This document shows positions 36,428 to 45,571 of a DNA stretch of 64,000 nucleotides, in pieces. Position numbers and translations under genes: made by a program. Under the pieces are notes generated by a model. It saw nothing but the letters and a program-made list of their open reading frames with translations. It ran no database searches and was not told the DNA's origin. This DNA is from Deltaproteobacteria bacterium. Its GTDB lineage: Bacteria > Myxococcota_C > UBA6777. Location: positions 1 through 64,000 of the forward strand of contig SBHC01000081.1 in the NCBI GenBank assembly GCA_006226375.1, given 5' to 3'. Numbering within the stretch: the first letter of the stretch is position 1; every line of letters starts with the position of its first letter.

Positions 36428-37144
36428 ATGCGTTTGTATTTTTCGTATGCCCTGTTGTTGGGCGGTTTGCTTGTTCTCAGTGGATGCCCCAAAGCCATCC
36501 CAACCCAACAGTTGAAAGACGCCAAAGATGCGATCGACAAAGCCTCCAAAGGCCTCGCCGAACGCTGCGCCAAAGAAGAGATGGCCTCCGCCAAACGAAT
36601 GATGGCTAAGGCCAAGAAGTTGATGGACGAAGGCAAGTACGACCAGGCCAAGATCGCCTTTGAAGCAACTCGTGAGCTTGCAGCCAAGGCCGAAGAAGCC
36701 GCTCGCCTCAACAAAGATGAGTGCCTCAAGCGAAAGAACCCTGTCGCAGCTAAGCCGCCCTCACCACCAACCGTTGTACCCGTCAAGGAATCTCCGGTCA
36801 TCGACACCCGGCGCAAGCTGACCACGGTGTACTTCGCCTTCAACGCTTACACGATCACAGGAAACGCCCGTCGCATCCTTCAAGGACATGCCGAGTGGCT
36901 CAAGCAAAATTCCACCGTAAAGATTGAGGTGGCTGGACACTGCGACCAGCGTGGAAGCGTTGAATACAACCTCTCTCTTGGTGAACGACGCGCCCTCGCC
37001 GTGAAAAAGTTCCTTGTGGACCTCGGCGTAAGCCCCAACCGCATCTCCATCATCTCATACGGGCACCAGCGTCCCGCTGACCCACGCCAAACCCCCGAAG
37101 CCTACGCAAAAAACCGCCGGGCCGAATTCCGCGCAACCCGATAA
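36428..37144 (+). CDS. pal: Peptidoglycan-associated lipoprotein Pal
   Basis: 238-residue outer-membrane lipoprotein; signal peptide with lipobox LSGC. AAGGAG precedes ATG 36428. A helical Lys/Ala/Glu-rich segment (about 25-100, DUF4398-like) and a Pro linker precede the OmpA-like domain (about 130-238). The peptidoglycan-binding Asp in GHCDQRGS and Arg in NLSLGERRA are present. It anchors the outer membrane to peptidoglycan and interacts with TolB and TolA. The helical N-terminal insert is longer than in E. coli Pal. Confidence 0.96.
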   Translation: MRLYFSYALLLGGLLVLSGCPKAIPTQQLKDAKDAIDKASKGLAERCAKEEMASAKRMMAKAKKLMDEGKYDQAKIAFEATRELAAKAEEAARLNKDECLKRKNPVAAKPPSPPTVVPVKESPVIDTRRKLTTVYFAFNAYTITGNARRILQGHAEWLKQNSTVKIEVAGHCDQRGSVEYNLSLGERRALAVKKFLVDLGVSPNRISIISYGHQRPADPRQTPEAYAKNRRAEFRATR

Positions 37145-37244
37145 CCTTCCCCTTCCTCAATCTTCGACAGAACACCTTCCTTTCCAGAATCTGTGGTACA
37201 ACACTCCAGCGAAAACAACCCTCCCTTCTGGAGAATGAGCCACA

Positions 37245-38198
37245 ATGTTCTTGATGGTTACGCAGAAAATAACACCCTTACTGCTTGTGATCGGCCTGGG
37301 CTACCTTGCTGGAGGACTTCGCGTATTCCCCCGACCCGACGACGCGATCGACACCTTGAACCGGTACGCCCTGTACTTCGGTTTCCCCCTCCTGATCTTT
37401 CAAGGATTCTGTAACCCGAAAATGACCCTCCCCGAACGGCCGGGCTTCTACCTTTTTCATTTGTTGGTTGCGGCAGTGTTGGTTGTGGGAGTGGGGCTGG
37501 TCACCCAAGGCTCCCGCTCTCTCCACAAGGTTCGAGGCTCTCTAGTCTTGGGGACTTTGTTTGGAAACGTTGCGTACCTCGGCATCCCCATTGGTCTGCA
37601 ATTGCTTGGACCCCAGCAGGAAGGCTTGTTGCTTCTCAGCGTCTCGCTTCAGGTGTTCCTCGCGATGTTACTGGGTCCTTTGTTCTTGCTGCTCTGGAGT
37701 CCTCAGCAACGCTCCGTCCGCTCTGTAGGAAGCACCCTTCTCAAACAGCCGTTGTTGTGGGCCCCTGTCTTGGGCTTTACGGCTCGCTTGCTTCCCACAA
37801 CATGGACGTTCGCCCTTGTAAAGCCCCTCTCCTTTTTTGCGTCCTCTGCAGCCCCTGTCGCCCTCTTCCTCTTGGGTCTTCACATCTGGGTTCATCAGGC
37901 CCAATTGCGACGCTTGCAAGGAAGTGTCTTTGTCCTTCTTCTTAGCAAACTTCTCGTTGTACCCGGTGTATTCGTTGGATTGGGATGGTGGTTTGTCTCC
38001 CAAGGCTGGATGACTCCCAACGAATGGCAAGTCACGCTTTGCTTAAGCCTGATGCCCACCGCCATCACAACCTTCTCCATCGCCCGTGACTTCCGACAAA
38101 ACGAAGGCCTTATGGCGCAAGCCATCTTGCTGTCCACCTTGTTGAGCCTGCTCCTACTTCCCTTCGCAACACCCTGGTTTCTACGCCTCACAAACTAA
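37245..38198 (+). CDS. AEC-family membrane transporter
   Basis: 317-residue polytopic protein with about ten hydrophobic segments in two halves, matching the auxin efflux carrier/malonate-type AEC family (LVIGLGYLAGGL, LYFGFPLLIFQGF, MPTAITTFSIARDF). GGAG lies about 11 nt before ATG 37245. The substrate is not predictable. It follows pal by 100 nt with no terminator seen, so read-through from the Tol cluster is possible. Confidence 0.9.
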   Translation: MFLMVTQKITPLLLVIGLGYLAGGLRVFPRPDDAIDTLNRYALYFGFPLLIFQGFCNPKMTLPERPGFYLFHLLVAAVLVVGVGLVTQGSRSLHKVRGSLVLGTLFGNVAYLGIPIGLQLLGPQQEGLLLLSVSLQVFLAMLLGPLFLLLWSPQQRSVRSVGSTLLKQPLLWAPVLGFTARLLPTTWTFALVKPLSFFASSAAPVALFLLGLHIWVHQAQLRRLQGSVFVLLLSKLLVVPGVFVGLGWWFVSQGWMTPNEWQVTLCLSLMPTAITTFSIARDFRQNEGLMAQAILLSTLLSLLLLPFATPWFLRLTN

Positions 38199-38865
38199 AA
38201 CAAACGGACCGACTCATCCTGCTTGATGGGGGTGTGGGAACGATGCTTGATCTGTACGTGGAAATGATGGGTGTTGCCAAAAAGATGAGGTATACGGATC
38301 GGTTTTCGCCCACCCTCGCGATACAAGACTATCGGGCTTCAACATCCTCCCTCATCCTCGCATTGAATTGACGAGGCCAAGGGGAGATCATCGGTTGAAT
38401 CTATACTTTCTTTTCAACAGCCTGCTCCTTCCTTTGGAGGGAGCAATAGAGTCCAATTGAGGATCCCATGAGGGTGGAGGAGGTATGTTCCCAATACCCT
38501 ACTATTAGGGCAACCCTCATCATTCCCACGCTAGTGTTCACGCTCCCCTTTGTCGTTTTGGCATTTCATGGTACAACACGCCACCGTTTGAACCATCGGC
38601 GACTCTGTTCGTCTGAACTACGAAGCTTGTACCTTCTGACACTACCGTGGGAAGACCATGTACATCCAACTCATCCCTGTCCTATCCCTCATTTCTGTCC
38701 TCGACAAATCTTGGCGTTGCTCCGCTTAGTTGAGAGAGCGTGGGTCACACATCGACCTCATGTACGCTCACTGAAATCCATCTCAAAAACTATCTGACCC
38801 TACATACAATCCAGCGAACGATTTGACTGTTCCTGTACACGAACCAGCTTGCAAGGAGAAGGTTG
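38199..38865 (+). other. 667-bp intergenic/leader region upstream of trpS
   Basis: No confident gene. Visible structures are a 6-bp stem GTTGAA/TTCAAC near 38394-38418 and a longer imperfect stem GCTCCTTCC/GGAGGGAGC near 38430-38450. A strong GGAGGAGGT lies directly before a 7-codon frame at 38485-38508 (MFPIPYY). A 109-codon frame starting at 38468 has atypical composition and is not called. The 3' part is C-rich and G-poor. No T-box motif is recognised. Confidence 0.35.
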
Positions 38866-39990
38866 ATGACCAAGAAAAAACGACTGCTGTCCGGTATGCA
38901 GCCAAGCGGCGCATTGCACCTCGGAAACTACCTGGGCGCGCTTAAGCAATGGGTCGAACGGATGGACATCTACGACTGCTACTATTGTGTTGTAGATTAC
39001 CACGCGATCACCATTCCCTACGACACCGAGCAAATGAAGACCCGGATCTTTGACGCCACCGTTGACTACCTCGCAGGTGGTTTGGACCCAGAGAAATGCG
39101 TCATCTTTGTGCAGTCGGATGTCCCCGAACACATGGAGCTGGCCTGGATCTTCAATGCAGTGACCCCTCTGGGACAATTGATGCGGATGACCCAATTCAA
39201 GCAAAAGGCCCAACATGCAGCCGCCAAAGTGCTTGGAGACAGCAACGCATCAGGGAACGAAGACGACGATGTACAGTCCGATCTTTCCGACGCATTCGAC
39301 ACAGACACCACAGGTGATGATGGCTTGAAAGTTCCCCTGAGCGGCATTGGTAAGATCAACTCGGGCCTCTTGAACTACCCTGTTCTCCAGGCCGCAGATA
39401 TCTTGATCTACAAGGCGGAAGTCGTTCCCGTTGGAGAAGACCAAGTCCAGCACATCGAGTTAACCCGCGACATTGCTCGCCGCTTCAACAATCGTTTCAA
39501 CGATGTCTTTCCCCTCTGCGAGGCGATGCTCTCCGAAGCTCCGCGAGTCATGGGACTTGATGGCGTCAACAAAATGTCCAAGAGCTTGGGCAACCACATC
39601 CCACTGAACCTGGGTCGCAAGCAGCTCACCAAGTTGGTCACCAAGCAAGCTGTCTCTGACTCACGCCGCGTCACCCTCGAAGATCCGGGTGTTCCCGAAG
39701 AGTGCAACGTGTATGCCTACCACAAACTCTTCTCCACTGAAGAAGAGCAACAATGGGCTCACGATGGCTGTACACAAGCCAGCATCGGTTGTTTCCACTG
39801 CAAGAAGGCCGTAGCCAAGAACATCAACGATTTGCTTGACCCCATCCGCGAACGTCGGGAAGAAATTCTTAAGTCCCCTGATACCGTCAATGACATCCTC
39901 GCCGAAGGAGCGAAGAAAGCACGCGCTGTTGCTCAAGAAACCCTTGAACAAACCCGCGAAGCCCTCGGTTTCCTCGGCAAACCCCGCTAA
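38866..39990 (+). CDS. trpS: Tryptophanyl-tRNA synthetase with acidic insertion
   Basis: 374 residues from ATG 38866, after AAGGAG. Class Ic motifs: GALHLGNYLG (HIGH-like) and NKMSKSLGN (KMSKS), plus the conserved GLLNYPVLQAADIL. Between the FKQKA helix and that motif is an unusual run of about 30 residues rich in Asp, Ser and Gly (EDDDVQSDLSDAFDTDTTGD), which replaces a short loop in typical TrpS. A Cys pair in IGCFHCKK is usual for the family. The enzyme charges tRNA-Trp in the cytoplasm. Confidence 0.96.
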   Translation: MTKKKRLLSGMQPSGALHLGNYLGALKQWVERMDIYDCYYCVVDYHAITIPYDTEQMKTRIFDATVDYLAGGLDPEKCVIFVQSDVPEHMELAWIFNAVTPLGQLMRMTQFKQKAQHAAAKVLGDSNASGNEDDDVQSDLSDAFDTDTTGDDGLKVPLSGIGKINSGLLNYPVLQAADILIYKAEVVPVGEDQVQHIELTRDIARRFNNRFNDVFPLCEAMLSEAPRVMGLDGVNKMSKSLGNHIPLNLGRKQLTKLVTKQAVSDSRRVTLEDPGVPEECNVYAYHKLFSTEEEQQWAHDGCTQASIGCFHCKKAVAKNINDLLDPIRERREEILKSPDTVNDILAEGAKKARAVAQETLEQTREALGFLGKPR

Positions 39991-40040
39991 CCTCCCTCCT
40001 TCTTCTTCTCTCCGAAACCCAACCCACTTCCATCACCCCT

Positions 40041-40075
40041 AAAACAACAAAACCCCCAACATTTCTGTCGAGGGT
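40041..40075 (-). terminator. Intrinsic terminator of the 40.1-40.7 kb gene
   Basis: On the minus strand ACCCTCGACA pairs with TGTTGGGGGT (10 bp including two G-T wobbles) around a GAAA tetraloop, followed by TTTTGTTGTTTT. It begins 32 nt past the stop of the unknown gene. Confidence 0.85.
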
Positions 40076-40106
40076 CTTGGAACGAAGTCAGGCAGGATAA
40101 GAACGT

Positions 40107-40739
40107 TTAGATTCCGACGCGGGGCAAAGCATCCGGCTCAGGTGCAGTGGAATAGTTGTATTGATGAAAGCCCATCGAAGAAGCGGCGTCGGAGCGTTGG
40201 AACTCCACGTCCCACGGGGAAGATGGCAGCTTGACTTCAGGCTCAACGGGAGTGTCAGTGGAGATTCCCTGTGCAGCCATGATCGCTTCCAAGCGCTCTT
40301 CCATACGACGCTCAAACTCAGCCCGAGACGCTGATTGTGTACCACCGACACGATTGCCACCTTGGATTCGAGCTTTGTAAGCATCCAATCCCGTGGATGA
40401 GGTCGCTGCAACTTGACCGGTCGCTTGACCGCGAGCCACACCACGAACCATCGAAGTTCGGATGTCGCTTTGCAATCGACGCTGTCGCTCCGCCTGGATC
40501 ATCGCAACACCAGCGCTTTGTTCGTTGGTGTCGAAACCTTCCATGGATTGTTGGAACGATTGACCCAACCCAACACCGGGGAGGTCATCGGAACTCATTT
40601 GCTCATAGGCAGATTGCGCATCAAACCCAGTCGACTGACCACCCGAACGTTCCTTGCGACCGTTCTGTTGTGGCGACTGCTGCGTGAAAACGCTGTTGCC
40701 GAAAGTTTGTTGTGCTGCGGAATGTTGAAGTGCTTTCAT
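40107..40739 (-). CDS. Soluble Gln/Ser-rich protein of unknown function
   Basis: 210 residues from ATG 40739 (MKALQHSAAQQTFGN), with AAGGAAAGG upstream; an in-frame start at 40883 adds an implausible N-terminus. No signal peptide, transmembrane helix or known domain. The composition is rich in Gln, Ser, Ala and Gly, with one likely helical Arg/Glu-rich stretch (AEFERRMEERLEAIMAAQG). A good terminator follows. Coding status is supported by ribosome site and terminator, not by homology. Confidence 0.7.
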   Translation of the reverse strand: MKALQHSAAQQTFGNSVFTQQSPQQNGRKERSGGQSTGFDAQSAYEQMSSDDLPGVGLGQSFQQSMEGFDTNEQSAGVAMIQAERQRRLQSDIRTSMVRGVARGQATGQVAATSSTGLDAYKARIQGGNRVGGTQSASRAEFERRMEERLEAIMAAQGISTDTPVEPEVKLPSSPWDVEFQRSDAASSMGFHQYNYSTAPEPDALPRVGI

Positions 40740-40979
40740 GGCCCTTTCCTTCGTTCGATCGTTTGTGAACTTTGTCACATTTCTACTATCGAACCTCTCT
40801 CCCCAAAAGTTTCGTAAAAAATCAAAAAAAGCCAACAACACGCTGGAAGCACATTGGATTTGGAGAATAAAAATTGAGGTCATCCGCTCACAAGAAAGAA
40901 GCAGGCCTGTAGGTTGTCAAGGAAGCCATCCCTCCTTATACTCCTCCGCATATCCAACGTTTCCTTGTGGAGAAAAAGA

Positions 40980-41948
40980 ATGAAACAAGGTAGCCCTCTC
41001 CTGGTTGTGTTTCTGGTAGTTGGTGGCTTGTTAAGCATCAAACCTGCCTACGATTACCTCAGCGGACTCTCCAAGCCTTCCAACCAATCCAAGACTTCCG
41101 AGACTCCGCGCTCCCAGAAGTCTCCCACGGTTGGGTCGATAACTCCTGGACGCAGAACAACCACACCCAACCCCACACGAAATCCTTCCCCAACAAAGCC
41201 CCCCCAACCAAGCCCTTCCCCGACGAAGACAACTCCCTCTTCTGAGCAGAAAGCCCCAGCTCCTCGTGTACGTAGGCTACAAAAGCTTCCGTTGCTCCAA
41301 GGCGAAACCCCCACACATCCGAGGAAAACCGCTCAACCTGTCGCAAGACCGACCGCAAAGGTGGAGAAGACTCCCACACCACAAGTCCCTACTCTCCGCA
41401 AACAACCTGTGTTGCCAACCCAACCTATCCCACCAAAGCGTCCAACCCCCAAGCAACCCATACTTCCATGGGTGAAACAACCCTCGAAGAAACAAGCTCC
41501 GGCGAGACGACCGCTCATTCCACCACGGCGAACGGCTCCAACCCCACGCCCCAAAGCACCCGTACTGTCGGCAAAGATTCAATGGCTGGCCATGGTCTTT
41601 CGCAAACTTCAGGTCATGAAATCCACCGACCGCCTGACTCTCGCGCAGTACATGGCCGAACCTCTAGGACTCGTCAGACAATACGGGATTACCCTGTGGA
41701 AGGTGTCTTACGAAGATGGCACCATCAAGCTAGAGATGAAGTTCAAATGGAAGAAGCGATGGGGCATGGCCCGAGGTATCGTACACGTGGGTTGGCACTT
41801 CAACTACAAACAACACCTCAAAGGCATTGTGTACAGCAACTCCCGGCTCAAATACGCTCTCCCCAGCATCATCAACAGCACCGAAAAAAAGCTATTCAAC
41901 TACCGACTTATCAAACTTCACCGAAAATGGCGTAAGGAGTACAAGTAA
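40980..41948 (+). CDS. Membrane-anchored Pro-rich protein with C-terminal globular domain
   Basis: 322 residues from ATG 40980 (GTGGAG upstream). An N-terminal transmembrane anchor (about 6-22) is followed by about 175 residues dominated by Pro, Thr, Ser, Lys and Arg, a typical envelope-spanning linker. A globular C-terminal domain of about 120 residues (WLAMVFRKLQVM, KVSYEDGTIKLEMKFKW) follows. No family is recognised. The layout resembles TonB/TolA-style periplasm-spanning proteins but the C-terminal domain is not TonB-like. It is divergent from the 40.1 kb gene. Confidence 0.75.
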   Translation: MKQGSPLLVVFLVVGGLLSIKPAYDYLSGLSKPSNQSKTSETPRSQKSPTVGSITPGRRTTTPNPTRNPSPTKPPQPSPSPTKTTPSSEQKAPAPRVRRLQKLPLLQGETPTHPRKTAQPVARPTAKVEKTPTPQVPTLRKQPVLPTQPIPPKRPTPKQPILPWVKQPSKKQAPARRPLIPPRRTAPTPRPKAPVLSAKIQWLAMVFRKLQVMKSTDRLTLAQYMAEPLGLVRQYGITLWKVSYEDGTIKLEMKFKWKKRWGMARGIVHVGWHFNYKQHLKGIVYSNSRLKYALPSIINSTEKKLFNYRLIKLHRKWRKEYK

Positions 41949-42003
41949 ACAAGCTTGTACGCTCTCCCCACGACCTCCACAAAGTCCCTCTGAACAACTC
42001 CAA

Positions 42004-42228
42004 TCAATGTTGCGACACACAGGCAAAGCAAGGCTTCTTCTGCCCTGCTTTGCAGGTGGTGTGCTGGCAAATACCAATGGGTCCTTTGGGCAGTTGGCAT
42101 TGGGCAAAGACCTTGGTGCAGGTCTTCGGCACAGGCTTGGTCTCACATCCTTGGCAAGACAAAAACCCCAGGCTTGCAAAGAGCAGAAGGCTGGAAAGGA
42201 AAACCATACCTCGTAAGTTTCGCATCAT
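42004..42228 (-). CDS. Small Cys-rich lipoprotein
   Basis: 74 residues; signal peptide with lipobox LSC, so the mature protein is about 50 residues with roughly ten Cys. The start ATG overlaps the stop of the RluA-type gene (ATGA), suggesting translational coupling; GAAGG precedes it. No family is recognised. The Cys density suggests disulfide stabilisation. Confidence 0.7.
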   Translation of the reverse strand: MMRNLRGMVFLSSLLLFASLGFLSCQGCETKPVPKTCTKVFAQCQLPKGPIGICQHTTCKAGQKKPCFACVSQH

Positions 42229-43247
42229 CCGTCGCCTTCCGTCTCTGCTTTGCTCCGAAGTGTCTCCATGTATGCAATGAAATCCTCGGGCAACTCAGAC
42301 ACAAACTCCATGGTCTTTTGGGTCCGAGGATGGACCAAAGAAAGTGAGACAGCGTGAAGCATCACTCGGTCGCCCTTGGGACACTCATGCTCCCGCTCTT
42401 TCGGCAAGTACAGCCAGTCACCCACGAGAGGATGGCCCGCTTCTGCCATTTGCACTCGAATTTGATGAGTCCGCCCAGTCTGTAGCTGGAGTTCTACCAA
42501 TGTGACAACGCCAAACCGCTCTAACACCCGGTACGTGGTAATCGCATGCTTTCCCCGATCGGCCGAAACTGCTCCTTGTCGCACACCGGGCCCAACACGG
42601 GTTAAGTGGTGATGAAGCTCGTCTTCGTCTTTCTCCACATTCCCCACAACAAGTGCCCGGTACACACGCTTGGCGGTTCGGGTCGCAAACTGCCTGGAGA
42701 GATTGGCAGCAGCCTTTTTCCGCAGCGCAAAGGCCAGAACGCCGGAAGCCTGAGCGTCAAGACGATGCGCTGCAGCCACATACTGACGACGTGGATGCAG
42801 CCCTTCTTCCCGCTGAATCGCCTCAACCTGTCGCAAACATGTGCGAAGGTCTTCCCGTCGTGTGGGCTCCGTTGGAATCCCCGAAGGCTTGTCGAGAATC
42901 GCGATGTATTTGTCACGAAACAGAAAAGAAGGGCGGCCACCGTGGACATCCCAATCGATGTCTTCTGCAAAGCGATTGGTCCCTTCAGACAGCTCTGTCT
43001 CTGCAACATCAATGTCGTTGGGGTCTGCACCTTCAAGCTTCACTGTAATCCGGTCGCCAGCCGAAACCTTCCGTGATTGCACACGAATCGCTCGACCGTT
43101 AATCCATACACAGCCTTCACCAATCAGTTGACGTGCTCTTCGACGAGAGAGCGAAGCAAAGCCTTGCGGCACACATTGATCGATTCGCAAGCCGTGCTGT
43201 TCTTGGGTCACAAGATGGACCTGGGTGTTTGCCTCACGGCTTGTCAC
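42225..43247 (-). CDS. RluA-family pseudouridine synthase
   Basis: 340 residues if started at GTG 43247, which has AAGGAG 6 nt upstream; an ATG at 43268 is in frame but lacks a site. An N-terminal S4 RNA-binding domain (LRIDQCVPQGFASLSRRRARQLI) precedes the catalytic domain with AAAHRLDAQASGVL, whose Asp is the nucleophile, and GRTHQIRVQMAEAGHPLVGD. It isomerises uridine in rRNA or tRNA; the target position (RluC/RluD/TruC type) cannot be decided by eye. Confidence 0.93.
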   Translation of the reverse strand: MTSREANTQVHLVTQEQHGLRIDQCVPQGFASLSRRRARQLIGEGCVWINGRAIRVQSRKVSAGDRITVKLEGADPNDIDVAETELSEGTNRFAEDIDWDVHGGRPSFLFRDKYIAILDKPSGIPTEPTRREDLRTCLRQVEAIQREEGLHPRRQYVAAAHRLDAQASGVLAFALRKKAAANLSRQFATRTAKRVYRALVVGNVEKDEDELHHHLTRVGPGVRQGAVSADRGKHAITTYRVLERFGVVTLVELQLQTGRTHQIRVQMAEAGHPLVGDWLYLPKEREHECPKGDRVMLHAVSLSLVHPRTQKTMEFVSELPEDFIAYMETLRSKAETEGDG

Positions 43248-43294
43248 GATCCTCTCCTTCTCAATCATGTTGAGAGTCAGTTTAAACGCCTAGA

Positions 43295-45544
43295 TTACTG
43301 CGACCAGGTGGAAAGGCATTGCTGAATAGCCTTTGCGCTCATGCTCGCCTTGTAGGACTTCAACAACGACTTCTCCTTTACCCACTCTTTGCAGGCACCT
43401 GTCGTTGCTTTCAACGAGGCCCTGCAATACCACAAAAAACGTGAGTTGCAAAACGTGGCGCAGGTTCGTCCAATGGACTGGAAGTCACGCATGTTGCAGC
43501 CAGCAGCGGAGTCGCCCATCATACCGATGGAGTCATGATTTTTGGCGGTGCGGAATCGTTGGTTCACGCAACGTTGGCACAGCCGCATCGAACCCGACAC
43601 CCTCGCAGGGGAAAGTGAGCGACGTTTTGCACGACGCACCCTTCGGCGCCTCCTGCGAACACGCCGCCTTGTCCGAGAATTTGGAACGCGAACCGAAGTA
43701 ACGTCACGCTTTCTTGGAGAGTTCGCAGAAGCATTGGAGTCCTCTGGAGCGTTGGGACGTGGCTGGGGTTGCGCAGAGCCAGCGTCTGCTGTGGTATCCA
43801 CCACAACTATCTCCACGCGAGGAGGTGGAGACTCTGCAGACTTCGTCCCACCGCCTGAACGCACACCGCCAGGGCTGGCAGCAGGCTTTGCATTCGGACG
43901 CAACGACCGATACATCGCAAGCACACCGCCAGTAAGGACCAGCACCAACACCACAACAATGGACCACAACACAGCTGGCGTTTGCAGCTTGCTCTGGGCG
44001 CTCTTGATCGACAGATCGTCCTGCGTAGGGAAGTCCTCGGAGCCATAAGACGCTGGAGGATGTCCCAAAGGAATCGAACGATCAGGATTGGCAAGAGCAA
44101 TCGGCCGGGAGTACGGAGGCGTAACGCTGCTCGGCCCCTCAAAGGAATACGCTCCAGAAGGAACAGGCGTGTAGGGACCCGATGGAGGCGTGTAGGGACC
44201 CGATGGAGCTGGCGGGTATGCACCCGACGTTGCAGGAGGATAGGAGCCTGAAGAAGCAGGTGGATAGGAACCTGAATGAGGATGAGGATGTTGCGGGTTC
44301 CAGATCTCCCCGGAAGGTAGGGGATGTTGAGGAGCCTGCATAATCGGAAAGGAGCTTCCCGAAGCTTGAGGATGTTCAGCGCTGCTCTCATACTCCCACG
44401 AGAACTGGGTCTTGTCCGAGGACGGCAACTTCGTTGGAGGCACAGGGGTCGCTACGGTAACACCGGGAGATTGCCACCCTTGCGGAACAGGAGGAGCGCC
44501 CAACGCCGTCATATCTGGCGAAGTTCGTGGATTGGACACCGCGTCCAACTCGTCCTGCGAAACATCCACGCTCTTGATTGTGGGAAGCAAAGGCAGCAGC
44601 TCACGTGCAAACGTGCGGGCTGACTTGAAGCGATTGATCGGGTCCTTCGCCATCGCCTGCTGCACAATCTCACCCAGCCGAGGTGGCACATCCTGACGAA
44701 TGTTCGCGAGATTCGGGACTTCATGGAAGCAATGTTGGGCCAGCACTTCAAGAGCGTTGGTCCCTTCGTAAGGGACCTTCCCTGTTAGCATCTGAAACAG
44801 CGTGACGCCCAAGGAATAGATGTCGGTGCGGTGGTCCACCTCTTTGCTAGCCTGCGACTGCTCAGGCGAGATGTAATACGGCGTCCCCACCATCATGCCG
44901 GTCCGGGTTTTGAAGTTGTCATCCCCCAAAGATTTGGCGATCCCAAAGTCCATCACTTTGGGTACTTCCCTCCCAGGCTTGCCCTCCAGCAACACATTCG
45001 ATGGCTTTAGATCGCGATGCACAATCCCTTCATCGTGAGCGTAGCCCACTGCAGTAAGAATGGGCACAAAGATCCGTCGAACTTCCTCCAGGGAAACCGG
45101 ACGACCAATCTCTTTCAGGTAGTGCTCCAGGTCTTGGCCTTCCACCCAATCGAGGACAATCCCCAACATGTTGTCCTCCTCGATCATATCGATCACACGG
45201 ACAATGTTGGGATGCTGCAGCCGGAATTGAAGCCGAGCCTCACGCTTAAAACGTTCGCGCACTTCGTGTTTTTTGGCGAGGTGGGAGAACAGCACTTTGA
45301 ACGCAATCGGGTGGTTGAAGTCCTTGTGAACCCCCTTGTACACATAGGCCATCCCGCCCTCTCCAATGAGGGTTTCCAGTCGGTACTTGCCCCCGACTAC
45401 CAATCCTGCAAGATCATCCAACGAGCGTTTCAACGCCTGATCCTCATGTGAGGGACAAAGAACGAAGATCTTGCAAACGCCAGCCTGAAACGAAAGCCGT
45501 CTGCTTGTCCATTCCACATCCCAGAAACCGAACAACTCACCCAT
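43295..45544 (-). CDS. Transmembrane Ser/Thr kinase 4 with Cys-rich extracytoplasmic tail
   Basis: 749 residues from ATG 45544, which has no clear ribosome site; TTG 45433 with GAGG 8 nt upstream is a good alternative and still precedes the kinase fold. Kinase domain (about 52-320): GEGGMAYVY, AFKVL, HRDLKPSN, DFG, SPEQ. A Pro/Ser/Tyr linker contains tandem SGSYPPA-type repeats (about 420-470). After one transmembrane helix (about 523-543) come a basic RRRVRRRRRRVRR tract and a 100-residue domain (652-749) with about nine Cys, starting LCQRC. It is likely co-transcribed with the genes at 45572 and 42225. Confidence 0.9.
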   Translation of the reverse strand: MGELFGFWDVEWTSRRLSFQAGVCKIFVLCPSHEDQALKRSLDDLAGLVVGGKYRLETLIGEGGMAYVYKGVHKDFNHPIAFKVLFSHLAKKHEVRERFKREARLQFRLQHPNIVRVIDMIEEDNMLGIVLDWVEGQDLEHYLKEIGRPVSLEEVRRIFVPILTAVGYAHDEGIVHRDLKPSNVLLEGKPGREVPKVMDFGIAKSLGDDNFKTRTGMMVGTPYYISPEQSQASKEVDHRTDIYSLGVTLFQMLTGKVPYEGTNALEVLAQHCFHEVPNLANIRQDVPPRLGEIVQQAMAKDPINRFKSARTFARELLPLLPTIKSVDVSQDELDAVSNPRTSPDMTALGAPPVPQGWQSPGVTVATPVPPTKLPSSDKTQFSWEYESSAEHPQASGSSFPIMQAPQHPLPSGEIWNPQHPHPHSGSYPPASSGSYPPATSGAYPPAPSGPYTPPSGPYTPVPSGAYSFEGPSSVTPPYSRPIALANPDRSIPLGHPPASYGSEDFPTQDDLSIKSAQSKLQTPAVLWSIVVVLVLVLTGGVLAMYRSLRPNAKPAASPGGVRSGGGTKSAESPPPRVEIVVVDTTADAGSAQPQPRPNAPEDSNASANSPRKRDVTSVRVPNSRTRRRVRRRRRRVRRAKRRSLSPARVSGSMRLCQRCVNQRFRTAKNHDSIGMMGDSAAGCNMRDFQSIGRTCATFCNSRFLWYCRASLKATTGACKEWVKEKSLLKSYKASMSAKAIQQCLSTWSQ

Positions 45545-45571
45545 CCGTGGGTTCTTGACCCTGATGGTAGA

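Noticed and set aside
38468-38797. 109-codon frame upstream of trpS
   Set aside because: Weak ribosome site, atypical composition and no domain; left as part of the leader region.
38199-38865. T-box riboswitch controlling trpS
   Set aside because: No T-box consensus or matching antiterminator was found, and no T-tract terminator precedes trpS.
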